This document shows positions 1-8,312 of a DNA stretch of 35,830 nt, piece by piece. The notes beneath the pieces are model-generated. The model was given only the letters and a program-made list of their open reading frames with translations, was not told where the DNA came from and made no database searches. How positions within the stretch are numbered: position 1 is the first letter of the stretch; each line of letters starts with the position of its first letter. The translations under genes were made by a program, and so were the position numbers. The stretch is taken from positions 7,249-43,078 of the forward strand of contig JAMCZK010000023.1 in assembly GCA_023485685.1 (NCBI GenBank), written 5' to 3'. The stretch is from Chloroflexota bacterium (GTDB lineage Bacteria > Chloroflexota > Anaerolineae > Anaerolineales > UBA11579).

Positions 1-145
1 AAGTAATGATGACCACCCCCCCAACGGAAAATAGCATCCCACCTGACAAGACCATACCTAAAGAAAATGATGCCTCTAATCTTTGAAATATTGTGTGAAC
101 AAGCCAACCGCGTTTCTCCGCGTTCATCAGCGGCTTCCATGGCAT
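1..145 (-). CDS. 5' part of an unrecognised membrane protein gene, cut by the window edge
   Basis: The minus strand is open without a stop for 48 codons from the ATG at 145 to the left edge. The product begins MPWKPLMNAEKRGW, then a short amphipathic stretch, then a hydrophobic segment (about residues 28-48, rich in G, V, M and L) that looks like a transmembrane helix. A second in-frame ATG at 127 is equally usable; a weak purine-rich stretch precedes each. The gene diverges from the MFS transporter gene at 224, leaving about 78 nt for two promoters. I do not recognise the family and too little is present to name a function. It could still be a chance open frame. Confidence 0.4.
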   Translation of the reverse strand, partial: MPWKPLMNAEKRGWLVHTIFQRLEASFSLGMVLSGGMLFSVGGVVIIT

Positions 146-223
146 TTGTCCCTATCTCAAGCCGTTTAGCTGTCTTATGCTCCATTCGTTGCAATCCCCT
201 CTACTCCTAAGGAGACCTCCTTC

Positions 224-1858
224 ATGCTCAAATTGGGCTTCCTGGACAAAGAACACACCGTAGCCCGACCCGGCTTCAACCGTTGGCTGGTGCCGCCGGC
301 GGCCCTGGCCATCCATCTTAGCATCGGCATGGCTTACGGATTCTCGGTGTTCTGGCTGCCGCTCTCCAAAGCGATCGGGATCACGGCGCCGGTGGCCTGC
401 CCCGCCGACATGAGCTTCTTTGCCAAGATTTTCACCACGACCTGCGATTGGCCCATTTCGATGCTGGGTTGGATGTATACGCTGTTCTTTGTATTCCTGG
501 GCTCCTCGGCGGCCGTATTCGGCAGCTGGGTCGAGCGCTCCGGGCCGCGCAAAGCTGGCGTCGCCGCCGCCTTCTGCTGGAGCGGGGGACTGGTCATCTC
601 GACCATCGGCGTGCTCACTCACCAGATCTGGTTACTTTGGCTTGGCTCCGGCGTTATTGGTGGTATCGGCCTGGGGTTGGGATACATCTCGCCAGTCTCT
701 ACGCTGATCAAGTGGTTCCCGGATCGCCGCGGCATGGCCACAGGCATGGCCATCATGGGCTTCGGCGGAGGGGCCATGATCGGCGCGCCACTGGCCGACC
801 GTCTGATGCGGTTCTTTGCCACGCCGACTGACGTTGGCGTTTGGGCGACTTTCCTGACATTAGCCGTCATCTATTTCATTTTCATGATGGGCGGTGCATT
901 CGGTTACCGCGTCCCATCGGCGGATTGGAAACCTGCGGGCTGGAATCCTCCGGCGACCAACGGCAACCGGATGATCACCTCTCGCCATGTACACGTGGAC
1001 CAGGCAGTGAAGACGCCGCAATTCTGGTTCATCTGGGGAGTGCTGATGCTCAATGTATCAGCGGGGATCGGTTTGATCGGCATGGCATCGCCGCTGTTGC
1101 AAGAGGTCTTTGGCGGAAAATTGATCGGCCTCGTGGCGACCTTCAACGAATTGGATGTAGCGCAGAAAGCGCAGATCGCAGCCATAGCTGCCGGTTTCAC
1201 CGGCCTGCTATCTCTTTTCAATATCGGTGGGCGATTCGCATGGGCTTCACTTTCTGATTACATCGGGCGCAAAGCGACTTATATGGTGTTTTTCATTCTC
1301 GGTCTTGCTTTGTACGCCTCAATTCCGACAATAGCCCACGCAGGCAACCTCTTTCTGTTCGTGGCCTTCTTATGCATTATCGTTTCGATGTATGGCGGCG
1401 GCTTTGCCACCATTCCTGCCTACTTAGCAGACATGTTCGGAACCAAGATGGTAAGCGCCATCCACGGGCGCTTGCTGACCGCCTGGTCCACCGCGGGAGT
1501 GCTTGGACCAGTGCTGGTCAATTACATACGGGAATATCAGATCAATGCCGGAGTGCCGCGGGCGCAAGCTTACGATGTGACCATGTACATCCTGGCTGGC
1601 TTGCTGGCCATCGGTTTGATCTGCAACCTTCTGGTGAAACCTGTTGCTGAAAAATATTTCATGAAGGACGATGCGGTCAAGGATATGAAAGAAAAGAGAG
1701 AGAGCGGCGGAGCCGGGGAGCTGAGGCGCAGGGGAGCAGAGGAGAAGAAGCCTGCGACCGGATTGATTGGCGTAACTGCTGCCTGGGCCGCTGTGGGAAT
1801 TCCGCTGGCCTTCGGCTTGTGGAACACGGTGCAGCAAGCGGTGGTATTGTTTAGGTGA
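224..1858 (+). CDS. OFA-type major facilitator superfamily transporter with a fused C-terminal single-helix module
   Basis: A 544-residue polytopic membrane protein. Hydrophobic segments begin at about residue 21 (LVPPAALAIHLSIGMAYGFS), and the two halves have the glycine-rich loops of the major facilitator superfamily, including a D-R-R-G-M-A-T-G motif near residue 166. The pattern fits the oxalate/formate antiporter (OFA) branch; the substrate cannot be read from sequence. After the expected last helix comes a charged linker (about residues 475-510, encoded by GA-rich DNA), then one more helix (VGIPLAFGLWNTVQQAVVLF). That last helix resembles the separate tiny 'MFS transporter small subunit' proteins encoded next to OFA transporters elsewhere, so this looks like a fusion (recalled from family knowledge, not checked). 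AAGGAG lies 9 nt before the ATG. Confidence 0.85.
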   Translation: MLKLGFLDKEHTVARPGFNRWLVPPAALAIHLSIGMAYGFSVFWLPLSKAIGITAPVACPADMSFFAKIFTTTCDWPISMLGWMYTLFFVFLGSSAAVFGSWVERSGPRKAGVAAAFCWSGGLVISTIGVLTHQIWLLWLGSGVIGGIGLGLGYISPVSTLIKWFPDRRGMATGMAIMGFGGGAMIGAPLADRLMRFFATPTDVGVWATFLTLAVIYFIFMMGGAFGYRVPSADWKPAGWNPPATNGNRMITSRHVHVDQAVKTPQFWFIWGVLMLNVSAGIGLIGMASPLLQEVFGGKLIGLVATFNELDVAQKAQIAAIAAGFTGLLSLFNIGGRFAWASLSDYIGRKATYMVFFILGLALYASIPTIAHAGNLFLFVAFLCIIVSMYGGGFATIPAYLADMFGTKMVSAIHGRLLTAWSTAGVLGPVLVNYIREYQINAGVPRAQAYDVTMYILAGLLAIGLICNLLVKPVAEKYFMKDDAVKDMKEKRESGGAGELRRRGAEEKKPATGLIGVTAAWAAVGIPLAFGLWNTVQQAVVLFR

Positions 1859-1972
1859 GATGTCTCGAGGTTTGGAAGTCCTGATGTCTCATTGTCCACT
1901 TCCTGTCGGAAAACAACTTTGACCTCAAGACTTCAAGATCACTAGGCCCCGTCAGCGATTAGAGGATGTGAA

Positions 1973-2629
1973 ATGGGAGAATTCGTTCACCTTCAAACAA
2001 AATCTGGACCGTTGCGAGGTTACGTTGTAGGCAAAGGACCCGGTATACTGGTTTTGCCATCCTGGTGGGGGCTCAATGCATTCTTTATCGAGCTATGCGA
2101 CAGACTCGCAAAAGAAGGATTCACTGCTTTGGGAATGGATTATTACGACGGCAAAACCGCCAGCACTATTCCCCAGGCGGAAAAACTGCGCATGGGGTTA
2201 GATCGCGGTCAGATCGAAAAACAACTGGTGGAGGCCTTCGACTGGCTGATTGCAAAAACAAAAGGCGAAGCGGCTGTGATGGGATTCTCGTTGGGCTCCC
2301 GCTTTGCTTACGGGGTCTTACGAGCAAGGCATGCGCAACTGAAGGGTCTGATCTCTTTCTATGGCATTGGCGGAGGGCTCTATCCCGGCGTCAAGACGCC
2401 GGTGTTAGCACACTATGCAGAGACAGATGAATATGGCGCTCATGCGCAGGCAGCCAAGAAAATGCTGGCGCGTCTTCAAAAAGACGGTGCTAAGGTCCAG
2501 TCATTCACTTATCCGGGCACCAAGCACTGGTTCTTTGAAGCCGACCGTGCGGAATACGAGAAGAATGCTGCCGGTGATGCCTGGACACAGAGTGTTGATT
2601 TTCTGAAAAAAAACTTCACACAACTTTAA
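1973..2629 (+). CDS. Dienelactone-hydrolase-family alpha/beta hydrolase
   Basis: A 218-residue cytoplasmic alpha/beta hydrolase of the dienelactone hydrolase family. The nucleophile elbow reads GFSLGS with Ser106; Asp152 (YAETDE) and His185 (GTKHWFF) complete a plausible triad. Classical dienelactone hydrolases use Cys at the nucleophile position, so this is a Ser variant and its substrate is not necessarily a dienelactone. GAGG lies about 8 nt before the ATG. The gene is 114 nt downstream of the MFS gene on the same strand and is followed at once by a perfect hairpin, so it probably ends a two-gene transcript or has its own promoter in the gap. Confidence 0.85.
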   Translation: MGEFVHLQTKSGPLRGYVVGKGPGILVLPSWWGLNAFFIELCDRLAKEGFTALGMDYYDGKTASTIPQAEKLRMGLDRGQIEKQLVEAFDWLIAKTKGEAAVMGFSLGSRFAYGVLRARHAQLKGLISFYGIGGGLYPGVKTPVLAHYAETDEYGAHAQAAKKMLARLQKDGAKVQSFTYPGTKHWFFEADRAEYEKNAAGDAWTQSVDFLKKNFTQL

Positions 2630-2637
2630 AGGAAATG

Positions 2638-2670
2638 TAAAGCTCCCCGCGCACAGTACGGGGAGCTTTA
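2638..2670 (+). terminator. Hairpin terminator after the hydrolase gene
   Basis: Perfect 12-bp stem (TAAAGCTCCCCG at 2638-2649, complement at 2659-2670) with a 9-nt loop, 9 nt after the hydrolase stop codon. The stem ends in A/T on both sides but no long T run follows, so termination may be partial. Its symmetry means it could also stop minus-strand transcripts leaving ftsZ. Confidence 0.7.
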
Positions 2671-2706
2671 TCAATGGACCCGTGGAGGAAGGACGGGTCA
2701 GCAATC

Positions 2707-2766
2707 CAACCTTGCGAAGGTTTGAATCAGGTTAGTGAAATGCTCATTGAAACCTTCGCAAGGTTG
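2707..2766. repeat. Interspersed inverted repeat, copy 1
   Basis: Two perfectly complementary 17-nt arms, CAACCTTGCGAAGGTTT at 2707-2723 and its complement at 2750-2766, separated by 26 nt. Each arm contains its own small CCTT/AAGG near-palindrome. A second element sharing 13 nt of each arm and the same layout lies at 32201-32258, so this is a small dispersed intergenic family. It lies between the convergent 3' ends of the hydrolase gene and ftsZ. Confidence 0.75.
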
Positions 2767-2776
2767 TTGAAACACA

Positions 2777-2803
2777 TTATTTGCCTACCCGTTTGCGCAG
2801 GAA
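2777..2803 (-). repeat. Second copy of the ftsZ C-terminal tail (FLRKRVGK-stop)
   Basis: On the minus strand 2803-2777 encodes [11 protein letters not shown], the same last eight residues and stop codon as ftsZ. It lies exactly 114 nt (38 codons) downstream of the ftsZ stop and in the same frame, with no intervening stop. Five of the eight codons differ from the ftsZ copy, all synonymously. Confidence 0.8.
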
Positions 2804-2808
2804 GGCCA

Positions 2809-2870
2809 GGAAAGCTTTGCTTTCCGCAGTTGCGAGGAGGCCGCAGGCCGACGAGGCAATCCGACTCATA
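2809..2870. repeat. REP-like intergenic element with GGCC palindrome
   Basis: A hairpin GGAAAGC-TTT-GCTTTCC (2809-2825) is followed by a GC-rich segment (about 2832-2862) centred on GGCCGCAGGCC and flanked by TTGCGAGG and CGAGGCAATC. The form matches short dispersed palindromic elements I recall from Chloroflexota genomes. Only one copy is in this window, so family membership is from memory. It sits between the two copies of the ftsZ tail. Confidence 0.5.
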
Positions 2871-2890
2871 ATACTCAGTTGCCAACGAAG

Positions 2891-4006
2891 TTACTTTCCA
2901 ACACGTTTGCGCAAGAAGGTTGGGATATCGTAATCGTCGGTGTTGAACGTCGCGGGCTGCAGTTCGGCTTCGCTCATCACGCTAACACCTTGAACCGCCG
3001 CGTGAGTTTCGACATTGGTGCGCGGGTTGGTGCGCAACATGCGGCGGGGCATACCCTTGCGATCGAAGCCGGTGGCGATCACGGTGATGCGGATCTGGTC
3101 ACCCATGTCTGGGTCGATCACAGCGCCGAAGATCAGGTTCACATCGGGGTGTGCGGTCTCCTTGATGATGGCCGCGGCCGTGTTAACCTCGAACAGCGAG
3201 AGGTCTGGGCCGCCGGTAACATTGAACAGGATGCCGCGGGCGCCGTCGATGGTGATGTCGAGCAGTTGGCTGGTGATGGCCGCTTCGGCCGCCACCTGGG
3301 CGCGGTTCTCGCCGGCAGCTTCGCCGACTGCCATCAGCGCAGCGCCGCCCTCGGACATAATGGTGCGCACGTCTGCAAAGTCCAGGTTGATCAAGCCGGG
3401 GACGGTGATCAACTCAGAGATACCTTGGATGCCCTGGCGCAATACATCATCGGCTACACGGAAAGCCTCGTTGAGACTGGAGCGGCGTTCGACGATCTGC
3501 AGCAGGCGGTCGTTAGGGATCACGATGAGTGTGTCGACATGGTCCTTGAGCTTGGCAATGCCGGCGTCGGCGTTCTGGTTGCGCCGGGCGCCTTCGAAGT
3601 TGAAGGGACGCGTCACAACGCCAATGCTTAGCGCCTTGACTTCGCGAGCGATCTGCGAAACGATAGGCGCTGCACCTGTGCCGGTGCCGCCACCGATCCC
3701 TGCGGTAACGAAAACCATATCGGCACCGCCCAGTACTTCATACAATTCCTGGGCGGATTCTTCGGCAGCTTTGCGCCCGATCTCCGGGTCGCCGCCGGAG
3801 CCCATGCCGCGGGTCAGCTTATCGCCGATGCGCACTTTGGTGGGCGCATTGGAGAGCAGCAGCGCCTGGCCATCTGTGTTCACCGCAATGAACTCGATGC
3901 CGGGCATGCCCACTTCCATCATGCGGTTGACTGCATTGCAGCCACCGCCGCCCACACCCACTACTTTGATGCGGGCAAACGATTCCAACTGGTTCCTTGA
4001 CTTCAT
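2891..4006 (-). CDS. ftsZ: Cell division protein FtsZ
   Basis: Tubulin-like GTPase that polymerises into the division ring. The start at 4006 is chosen over the longer frame because GGAGGA lies 4 nt upstream, giving 371 residues starting [10 protein letters not shown]. The glycine-rich nucleotide site is at residues 18-24, the tubulin signature GGGTGTG at 106-112, and the T7 synergy loop NLDFAD at 207-212. The C-terminal conserved peptide [12 protein letters not shown] (360-371), which binds FtsA and other partners in known systems, is intact. The flexible linker is short (about 40 residues). It is the last gene of the dcw operon, 28 nt after ftsA. Its final codons are repeated downstream. 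Confidence 0.98.
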   Translation of the reverse strand: MKSRNQLESFARIKVVGVGGGGCNAVNRMMEVGMPGIEFIAVNTDGQALLLSNAPTKVRIGDKLTRGMGSGGDPEIGRKAAEESAQELYEVLGGADMVFVTAGIGGGTGTGAAPIVSQIAREVKALSIGVVTRPFNFEGARRNQNADAGIAKLKDHVDTLIVIPNDRLLQIVERRSSLNEAFRVADDVLRQGIQGISELITVPGLINLDFADVRTIMSEGGAALMAVGEAAGENRAQVAAEAAITSQLLDITIDGARGILFNVTGGPDLSLFEVNTAAAIIKETAHPDVNLIFGAVIDPDMGDQIRITVIATGFDRKGMPRRMLRTNPRTNVETHAAVQGVSVMSEAELQPATFNTDDYDIPTFLRKRVGK

Positions 4007-4034
4007 GACTTCCTCCAATGTTCTCCTGATTTTT

Positions 4035-5267
4035 TTACGGCAAAAATCTGCGCGCAATGTCTTTTATCTTCGGCCAATTGAATCCAGCCGGGGAATGTCC
4101 ATTTTGCTGCTGCTTCTGAGTGGTGACCTCTGTCATCAGCACCGCCCAGCGCAACAAGCCAACGCTGGTTGAATAGGCCGGGGATTGCAATTTATCTACC
4201 ATGCCGGTTAATTTTTCGGGTTTACCCAGACGAACCGGCATGCCCAGCACGCGGGTAGCCAGTTCAGGCATTCCACGCAGCGCACTGGAACCGCCGGTAA
4301 GCACCAAGCCGGCCGGCAGCAAGCCGTCATAACCAGAGCGTTTGATCTCTTGCAGCAACAGGCTGAAGATTTCTTCGGTCCGCGCTTCGAGGATCTCGGC
4401 CATCTCACGCCGGTTGATTTGCAAGTTCTGTTCTTCACTAAAGGATTTCACGGCAAAGGTTTCGCCCGGTTCGATTTCCGATGGCAGGCAATGTCCATAG
4501 CGGGTTTTTATTTCCTCTGCTTGCGAGAAGGGCAGCCGCAGCCCATGGGCGATATCGGACGTGAGGTGGTTACCACCAATCGGCAGTACCATCGTGTGCC
4601 AGACTTCACCTTCGATGAGGATGGCCATGTCGGTGGTGCCCCCACCCATGTCACAAATCACCACACCCATTTCGCGTTCGGTCGGCGTGAGCACGGCTTC
4701 GGCGGAGGCGAGCGGGTTCAGCACAAACTGGCTGACGCCGACCCCGGACTCGGCCACACACTGGCGCAGGTTGTCCACCGTGGAGGCGGCTGCAGTGATG
4801 ATGTGCGCTTCCACTTCCAGGCGGTAACCATGCATCCCAACGGGGATAGGGATGCCTTCCTGGCCATCCACGGTGAAGTTGCGCTGGATGACATGCACGA
4901 CCTCGCGGTTGTGCGGGATCGGCACGGAGCGAGCCACTTCCATGGCGCGCGCTACGTCGTTGTGGTCGATCACGCGGTCAGCGATGCCCACCGCGCCGCG
5001 ATTGTTCTGCGATTGGATATGCGAACCTGCCAGACTAACCAATGCCGAGGTGATCTCCAGGCCGGAACTGCGTTCGGCTTTGTCGATGGAGAGACCGATG
5101 GCACGCGTCGCGGCGTTGATGTCCACCACGGTGCCTTTACGCACACCCTGCGAAGGCTCTATACCTACGCCTAGCACGCGCACGCGTCCGTCTTGTTCCA
5201 CGCGCGCGACGATGGTGCAAATCTTGGTGGTGCCGATATCAATACCAACCACAATAGGCGAGCTCAT
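4035..5267 (-). CDS. ftsA: Cell division protein FtsA
   Basis: Actin-like ATPase that tethers FtsZ filaments to the membrane; 410 residues, normal for the family. The phosphate-1 motif DIGTTK is at 10-15 and the phosphate-2 motif DMGGGTTD at 206-213; a late GGSSAL motif matches the adenosine site. The SHS2-type 1C subdomain lies between. The protein ends [11 protein letters not shown], an amphipathic helix of the kind that inserts into the membrane. It starts 3 nt after ftsQ and is followed by ftsZ, the usual arrangement. Confidence 0.97.
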   Translation of the reverse strand: MSSPIVVGIDIGTTKICTIVARVEQDGRVRVLGVGIEPSQGVRKGTVVDINAATRAIGLSIDKAERSSGLEITSALVSLAGSHIQSQNNRGAVGIADRVIDHNDVARAMEVARSVPIPHNREVVHVIQRNFTVDGQEGIPIPVGMHGYRLEVEAHIITAAASTVDNLRQCVAESGVGVSQFVLNPLASAEAVLTPTEREMGVVICDMGGGTTDMAILIEGEVWHTMVLPIGGNHLTSDIAHGLRLPFSQAEEIKTRYGHCLPSEIEPGETFAVKSFSEEQNLQINRREMAEILEARTEEIFSLLLQEIKRSGYDGLLPAGLVLTGGSSALRGMPELATRVLGMPVRLGKPEKLTGMVDKLQSPAYSTSVGLLRWAVLMTEVTTQKQQQNGHSPAGFNWPKIKDIARRFLP

Positions 5268-5270
5268 GGC

Positions 5271-6224
5271 TTAATAATCCATCCGGAAGTATGGCGCATG
5301 AAGTTGGGCTACGCTAATCAAAGTAGGCGTCAAATTGCGGGCTGACAATTCGCTTAGGATGGCCAAATACACTGCCAAACGTTGGGTCATGTTCTGCCCG
5401 TCCTGACCAAAGAAGGCTTGCCAGCCGCCGGGATCAGTCCAACCGAAACCCAGACGCGGGTCGTAGATCAGCGGTGCGCCCTGCGGCGCGATCTGGCTCA
5501 GCGCCTGGATGGCTTTCACCATCTCAGGGCGAATCAATTGATGTTGCGCATAGCTTTCGCCCAGTGTTGGCGGAGCTTCGAGCGCGGTGACCTGTATTAA
5601 TCCATCCCCGCCACCCTGCGGGATGAAAGCCATGCCCGCCGCATCAACCCAAACTGTGAGCCCGGCTTGTTCCCAGACCAGCACTGGTGCCCGCTCTTCG
5701 ACGCGTACCACTACTTTGGCAGGAAAACCGACGCTTACATTAACGGATTGCAGTTCAGGGAACTGCTCACGCAGCAAACTAAATATTTGGTCACTCTCCA
5801 CAGAAAATATCGAGGAGCCTACTACTTTGATCACGGCATCTACAGTGGCGGCATCCAAACGCTCGGCACCGCGCAAATCCACTGAGGAAACCGTGAAGGC
5901 CGAAGCGGACCACATGAAATACAGAGCAATCAGTGCCATGCCTGCAACAAGCCCCGAAACGACGCGCCAACCCACATGGACATTGGGCAGGGCGGGCAGG
6001 CGCAATTCCGCGCCGGCGTCGGCCAGTTTGAGATAGCGCCGACGGCGCAGCTCGCGTCCGGAAAGTGCGGCTAGCCGCTGCTCTACCACAGGATTCCGCG
6101 CCACCATGCGCGGGATGGCCGGCGCCTGGCTGGGCGCGCCGCGACTGAGGATAGGTTTACCCTCGCGGCGCTGCAAACGGCGCGAACGAACCTGATCTGC
6201 GCGGTTCAAGGTGCCTTCAGCCAT
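5271..6224 (-). CDS. ftsQ: Cell division protein FtsQ/DivIB with POTRA domain
   Basis: Bitopic division protein of 317 residues. A long basic cytoplasmic N-terminus (1-85) is followed by one transmembrane helix (about 86-108). Next comes a POTRA domain starting at AFTVSSVDLRGAERLD (109-124) and running to about 178, including the V-x-V-x-E-R-x-P region; the beta domain fills the rest. In known divisomes FtsQ links early and late proteins through FtsL and FtsB. It begins 2 nt after the ddl stop and leads directly into ftsA. Sequence conservation outside POTRA is low, but the architecture and position are decisive. Confidence 0.93.
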   Translation of the reverse strand: MAEGTLNRADQVRSRRLQRREGKPILSRGAPSQAPAIPRMVARNPVVEQRLAALSGRELRRRRYLKLADAGAELRLPALPNVHVGWRVVSGLVAGMALIALYFMWSASAFTVSSVDLRGAERLDAATVDAVIKVVGSSIFSVESDQIFSLLREQFPELQSVNVSVGFPAKVVVRVEERAPVLVWEQAGLTVWVDAAGMAFIPQGGGDGLIQVTALEAPPTLGESYAQHQLIRPEMVKAIQALSQIAPQGAPLIYDPRLGFGWTDPGGWQAFFGQDGQNMTQRLAVYLAILSELSARNLTPTLISVAQLHAPYFRMDY

Positions 6225-6226
6225 AT

Positions 6227-7348
6227 CTAGCCTCCCCTCGTGTATTCATGGCTGGTGGCTGCGCGTTGAGCGCGGCGCTCCAGCGCCAATTCGATCAGGC
6301 GATCCACCAGTTCTTCACCCGGCATTCCGCTAGATTTCCATAATTCGGGATACATGCTGATTTGCGTGAAGCCAGGAATGGTGTTGAGCTCGTTCAAATA
6401 AACTTCGCCGCTATCCTTATCGATGAAGAAATCGACGCGCGCCATCCCAGAGACGTCCACAGCCTTAAAAGCGCGAATCGCAAGCTCGCGGATGCGATCG
6501 GCGGTGGCGGCGGGAATCTCCGCGGGGATGGTGGCATGAGAAGCGTCGTCGTGGTATTTAGCTTCGTAGCTATAGAATTCAGCGGCGTAGCTGATCTCTC
6601 CGCAAACGGAAGCTTGCGGATCGTCGTTGCCAAGCACGGAGATCTCGATCTCGCGCACGTTGTGCCCTTTTTGCACAAGGATGCGACGATCATATTGAGC
6701 AGCGTGCATCAAGCCTTCTAGTAAGTCGGCACGGCTGTGTACTTTGCTGACACCAACGGACGAGCCAAGATTGGCAGGTTTAACAAATAGTGGATAGTCG
6801 CCCAAGCTTTCGGCTATGCGCAGAGCTGTCTCCATATCTGTTTCCATCAGGCTGCGTCTGATCAGCACATAATCAACGACAGGGATGTCGTTCGCCCGCA
6901 TAACATCGGCGAACAGGGCTTTGTCCATGCCGGCAGCTGACCCCAAAACGCCAGCGCCAACGTAGGCGACGCCAGCCATCTCCAGCAATCCCTGCAGGGT
7001 ACCGTCCTCGCCATAAGTGCCGTGCATCACTGGGAAGACCACATCCACGTTCGTTAGCGTCTCTAGCATTTCAGCGCCTTTGTTTTCCTCAATGCGTTTC
7101 AGCCCAGGGCGTGTAGGGTCCGGCAATAAGGTCACCGGTTTCAGCGCGCCAAGTTTCTCGGCTTCCAGCGCTTGCAGAACGCCCTCGCCCACCCACCAGG
7201 CACCCTGCTTGCTTACGCCGATCTGCGTGACTTCGTACTTGGCCGTATTCAACATGGACAGGACGAATTTGGCGGACACCAGCGAAACGGCATGCTCGCC
7301 GGAACGACCACCAAAGATGACTGCCACGCGCAATTTCTGCTTTACCAT
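6227..7348 (-). CDS. ddl: D-alanine--D-alanine ligase
   Basis: ATP-grasp ligase that makes D-Ala-D-Ala for the peptidoglycan stem. The preferred start at 7348 gives 373 residues beginning MVKQKLRVAVIFGGRSGEH, the usual Ddl N-terminus; an upstream ATG at 7366 adds MAGSLR and cannot be excluded. The ATP-binding loop KPANLGSSVGV, the metal-binding region RVDFFID, and LNELNTIPGFTQISMYP near the C-terminus are all intact. The start lies 2 nt after the TGA that would close an unshifted murB, suggesting translational coupling. If murB translation really ends early, this coupling may be weakened. Confidence 0.96.
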   Translation of the reverse strand: MVKQKLRVAVIFGGRSGEHAVSLVSAKFVLSMLNTAKYEVTQIGVSKQGAWWVGEGVLQALEAEKLGALKPVTLLPDPTRPGLKRIEENKGAEMLETLTNVDVVFPVMHGTYGEDGTLQGLLEMAGVAYVGAGVLGSAAGMDKALFADVMRANDIPVVDYVLIRRSLMETDMETALRIAESLGDYPLFVKPANLGSSVGVSKVHSRADLLEGLMHAAQYDRRILVQKGHNVREIEISVLGNDDPQASVCGEISYAAEFYSYEAKYHDDASHATIPAEIPAATADRIRELAIRAFKAVDVSGMARVDFFIDKDSGEVYLNELNTIPGFTQISMYPELWKSSGMPGEELVDRLIELALERRAQRAATSHEYTRGG

Positions 7349-7350
7349 TC

Positions 7351-8312
7351 TCAATGAACCGGCCATTCACCGACCAGTTCAATCTCCAATTCCAAATCAA
7401 ACCCGGAGAGCTTGCGCACAGCTGTGCGGGCCTCCTGGATAAGTTCGTAAACGTCGGCAGCTCGCGCGTCTCCCAGGTTGATAAAGAAGTTGGCGTGCAA
7501 CGGGCTGATCTGTGCATTGCCAATCCGTTTTCCTTTCAATCCAGCCGCAATGGCGCTTTCGGATTTCCGCGCTCGATCAGCCGGCCAGCGCTATCACCTG
7601 GCGGGTTCTTGAACATCGAGCCCATGCTGGCGCCGGGCGGCTGCGTAAGGCGCCGGTAGGCCAGGAAGGTATCCATCTGCGCCCGGATCTCGGCTGCGGG
7701 CTTCTTCGCCAGCGCCAAGGTGGCGCTGAGTACGATAGCCAGGCCGGGATGAAGCTTGAGCCATGAACTACGGTACTCATAGGCAAGATATTGTGCGCTC
7801 CAGTCCTTCCTACCGTCTTTACGATGCAAGATTGTTGCCATTTCAAGGACCATGGAGATGTCCCCGCCGTGCGCCCCGGCGTTGCCAGCCACAGCGCCAC
7901 CCAGGGTACCGGGGATACCGGCGGCCCATTCCAGGCCGCTGAGGCCTCTGGAGGCTGCCTGGCGGGCGATGGCACCCAACCCGGCACCGGACTCTGCCCA
8001 TACAGACGGAACCCCGCCACTCTCCTCGAAGCGCACTGCGTTAGCCTGGTTGAACAACACCACTTCGCGAACACCAGCATCGCTGATCAGCAAATTGGAG
8101 CCGCCACCCAGCACGACGAACGGCAAGCCCAAATCCCAGAGGGTTTGGGCGGCCTCAGCCAGATCGGCAGCGGTGGCAATATCCACCAGCGCATCGGCAG
8201 AGCCGCCGATGCGCGCAGAGGTGTAGCGCGCGAGGGGCTGGTTTTCGCGCAGGCGCCTGCCAAAGGCAGTGCGCAGCGATTCCAGCGGGAGATCGGGACT
8301 CATCACCTGCAT
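7351..8312 (-). pseudogene. murB: UDP-N-acetylmuramate dehydrogenase gene, frameshifted by a 23-nt insertion
   Basis: MurB reduces UDP-GlcNAc-enolpyruvate to UDP-MurNAc using FAD and NADPH. The frame opens at 8312 (AAGGA 5 nt upstream) and shows FAD-site motifs VVLGGGSNLL and GIPGTLGGAVAGNAGAHGG and the catalytic-Ser motif GSMFKNP. It then reaches GRLIE and shifts, ending after 258 residues. The missing third domain (GLKGKRIGNAQIS...HANFFINLG...) continues in another frame from about 7548 to a TGA at 7351, and holds the catalytic Glu region LELEIELVG. Deleting 7549-7571 restores GRLIE-AAGLKGKRIG and a normal 312-residue protein. As written, the product lacks the catalytic Glu and should be inactive. 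It may be a real mutation, a population variant or an assembly error. Confidence 0.9.
7543..7571. repeat. 29-nt inverted repeat, murB copy (contains the frameshifting insertion)
   Basis: The minus strand here, starting CGCGGAAATCCG and ending GCGGCT, is identical over 29 nt to plus-strand 8939-8967 inside murC. The 23 nt at 7549-7571 are the insertion; the remaining 6 nt (GCGGCT on the minus strand) belong to both murB and the donor and form a junction microhomology. Confidence 0.9.

Noticed and set aside
1859-1972. Possible regulatory repeat (GATGTCTC twice)
   Set aside because: The two 8-nt matches are short and near each other, with no conserved spacing or known motif; likely chance.
3015-4172. 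385-codon open frame opposite ftsZ
   Set aside because: It is antisense to a strongly conserved gene, has low-complexity Ser/Pro/Thr composition typical of reverse-frame shadows, and has no ribosome site.
7351-7539. Separate 62-residue ORF upstream of ddl
   Set aside because: Its sequence (KGKRIGNAQIS...HANFFINLG) is the C-terminal domain of MurB in a shifted frame, not an independent gene.
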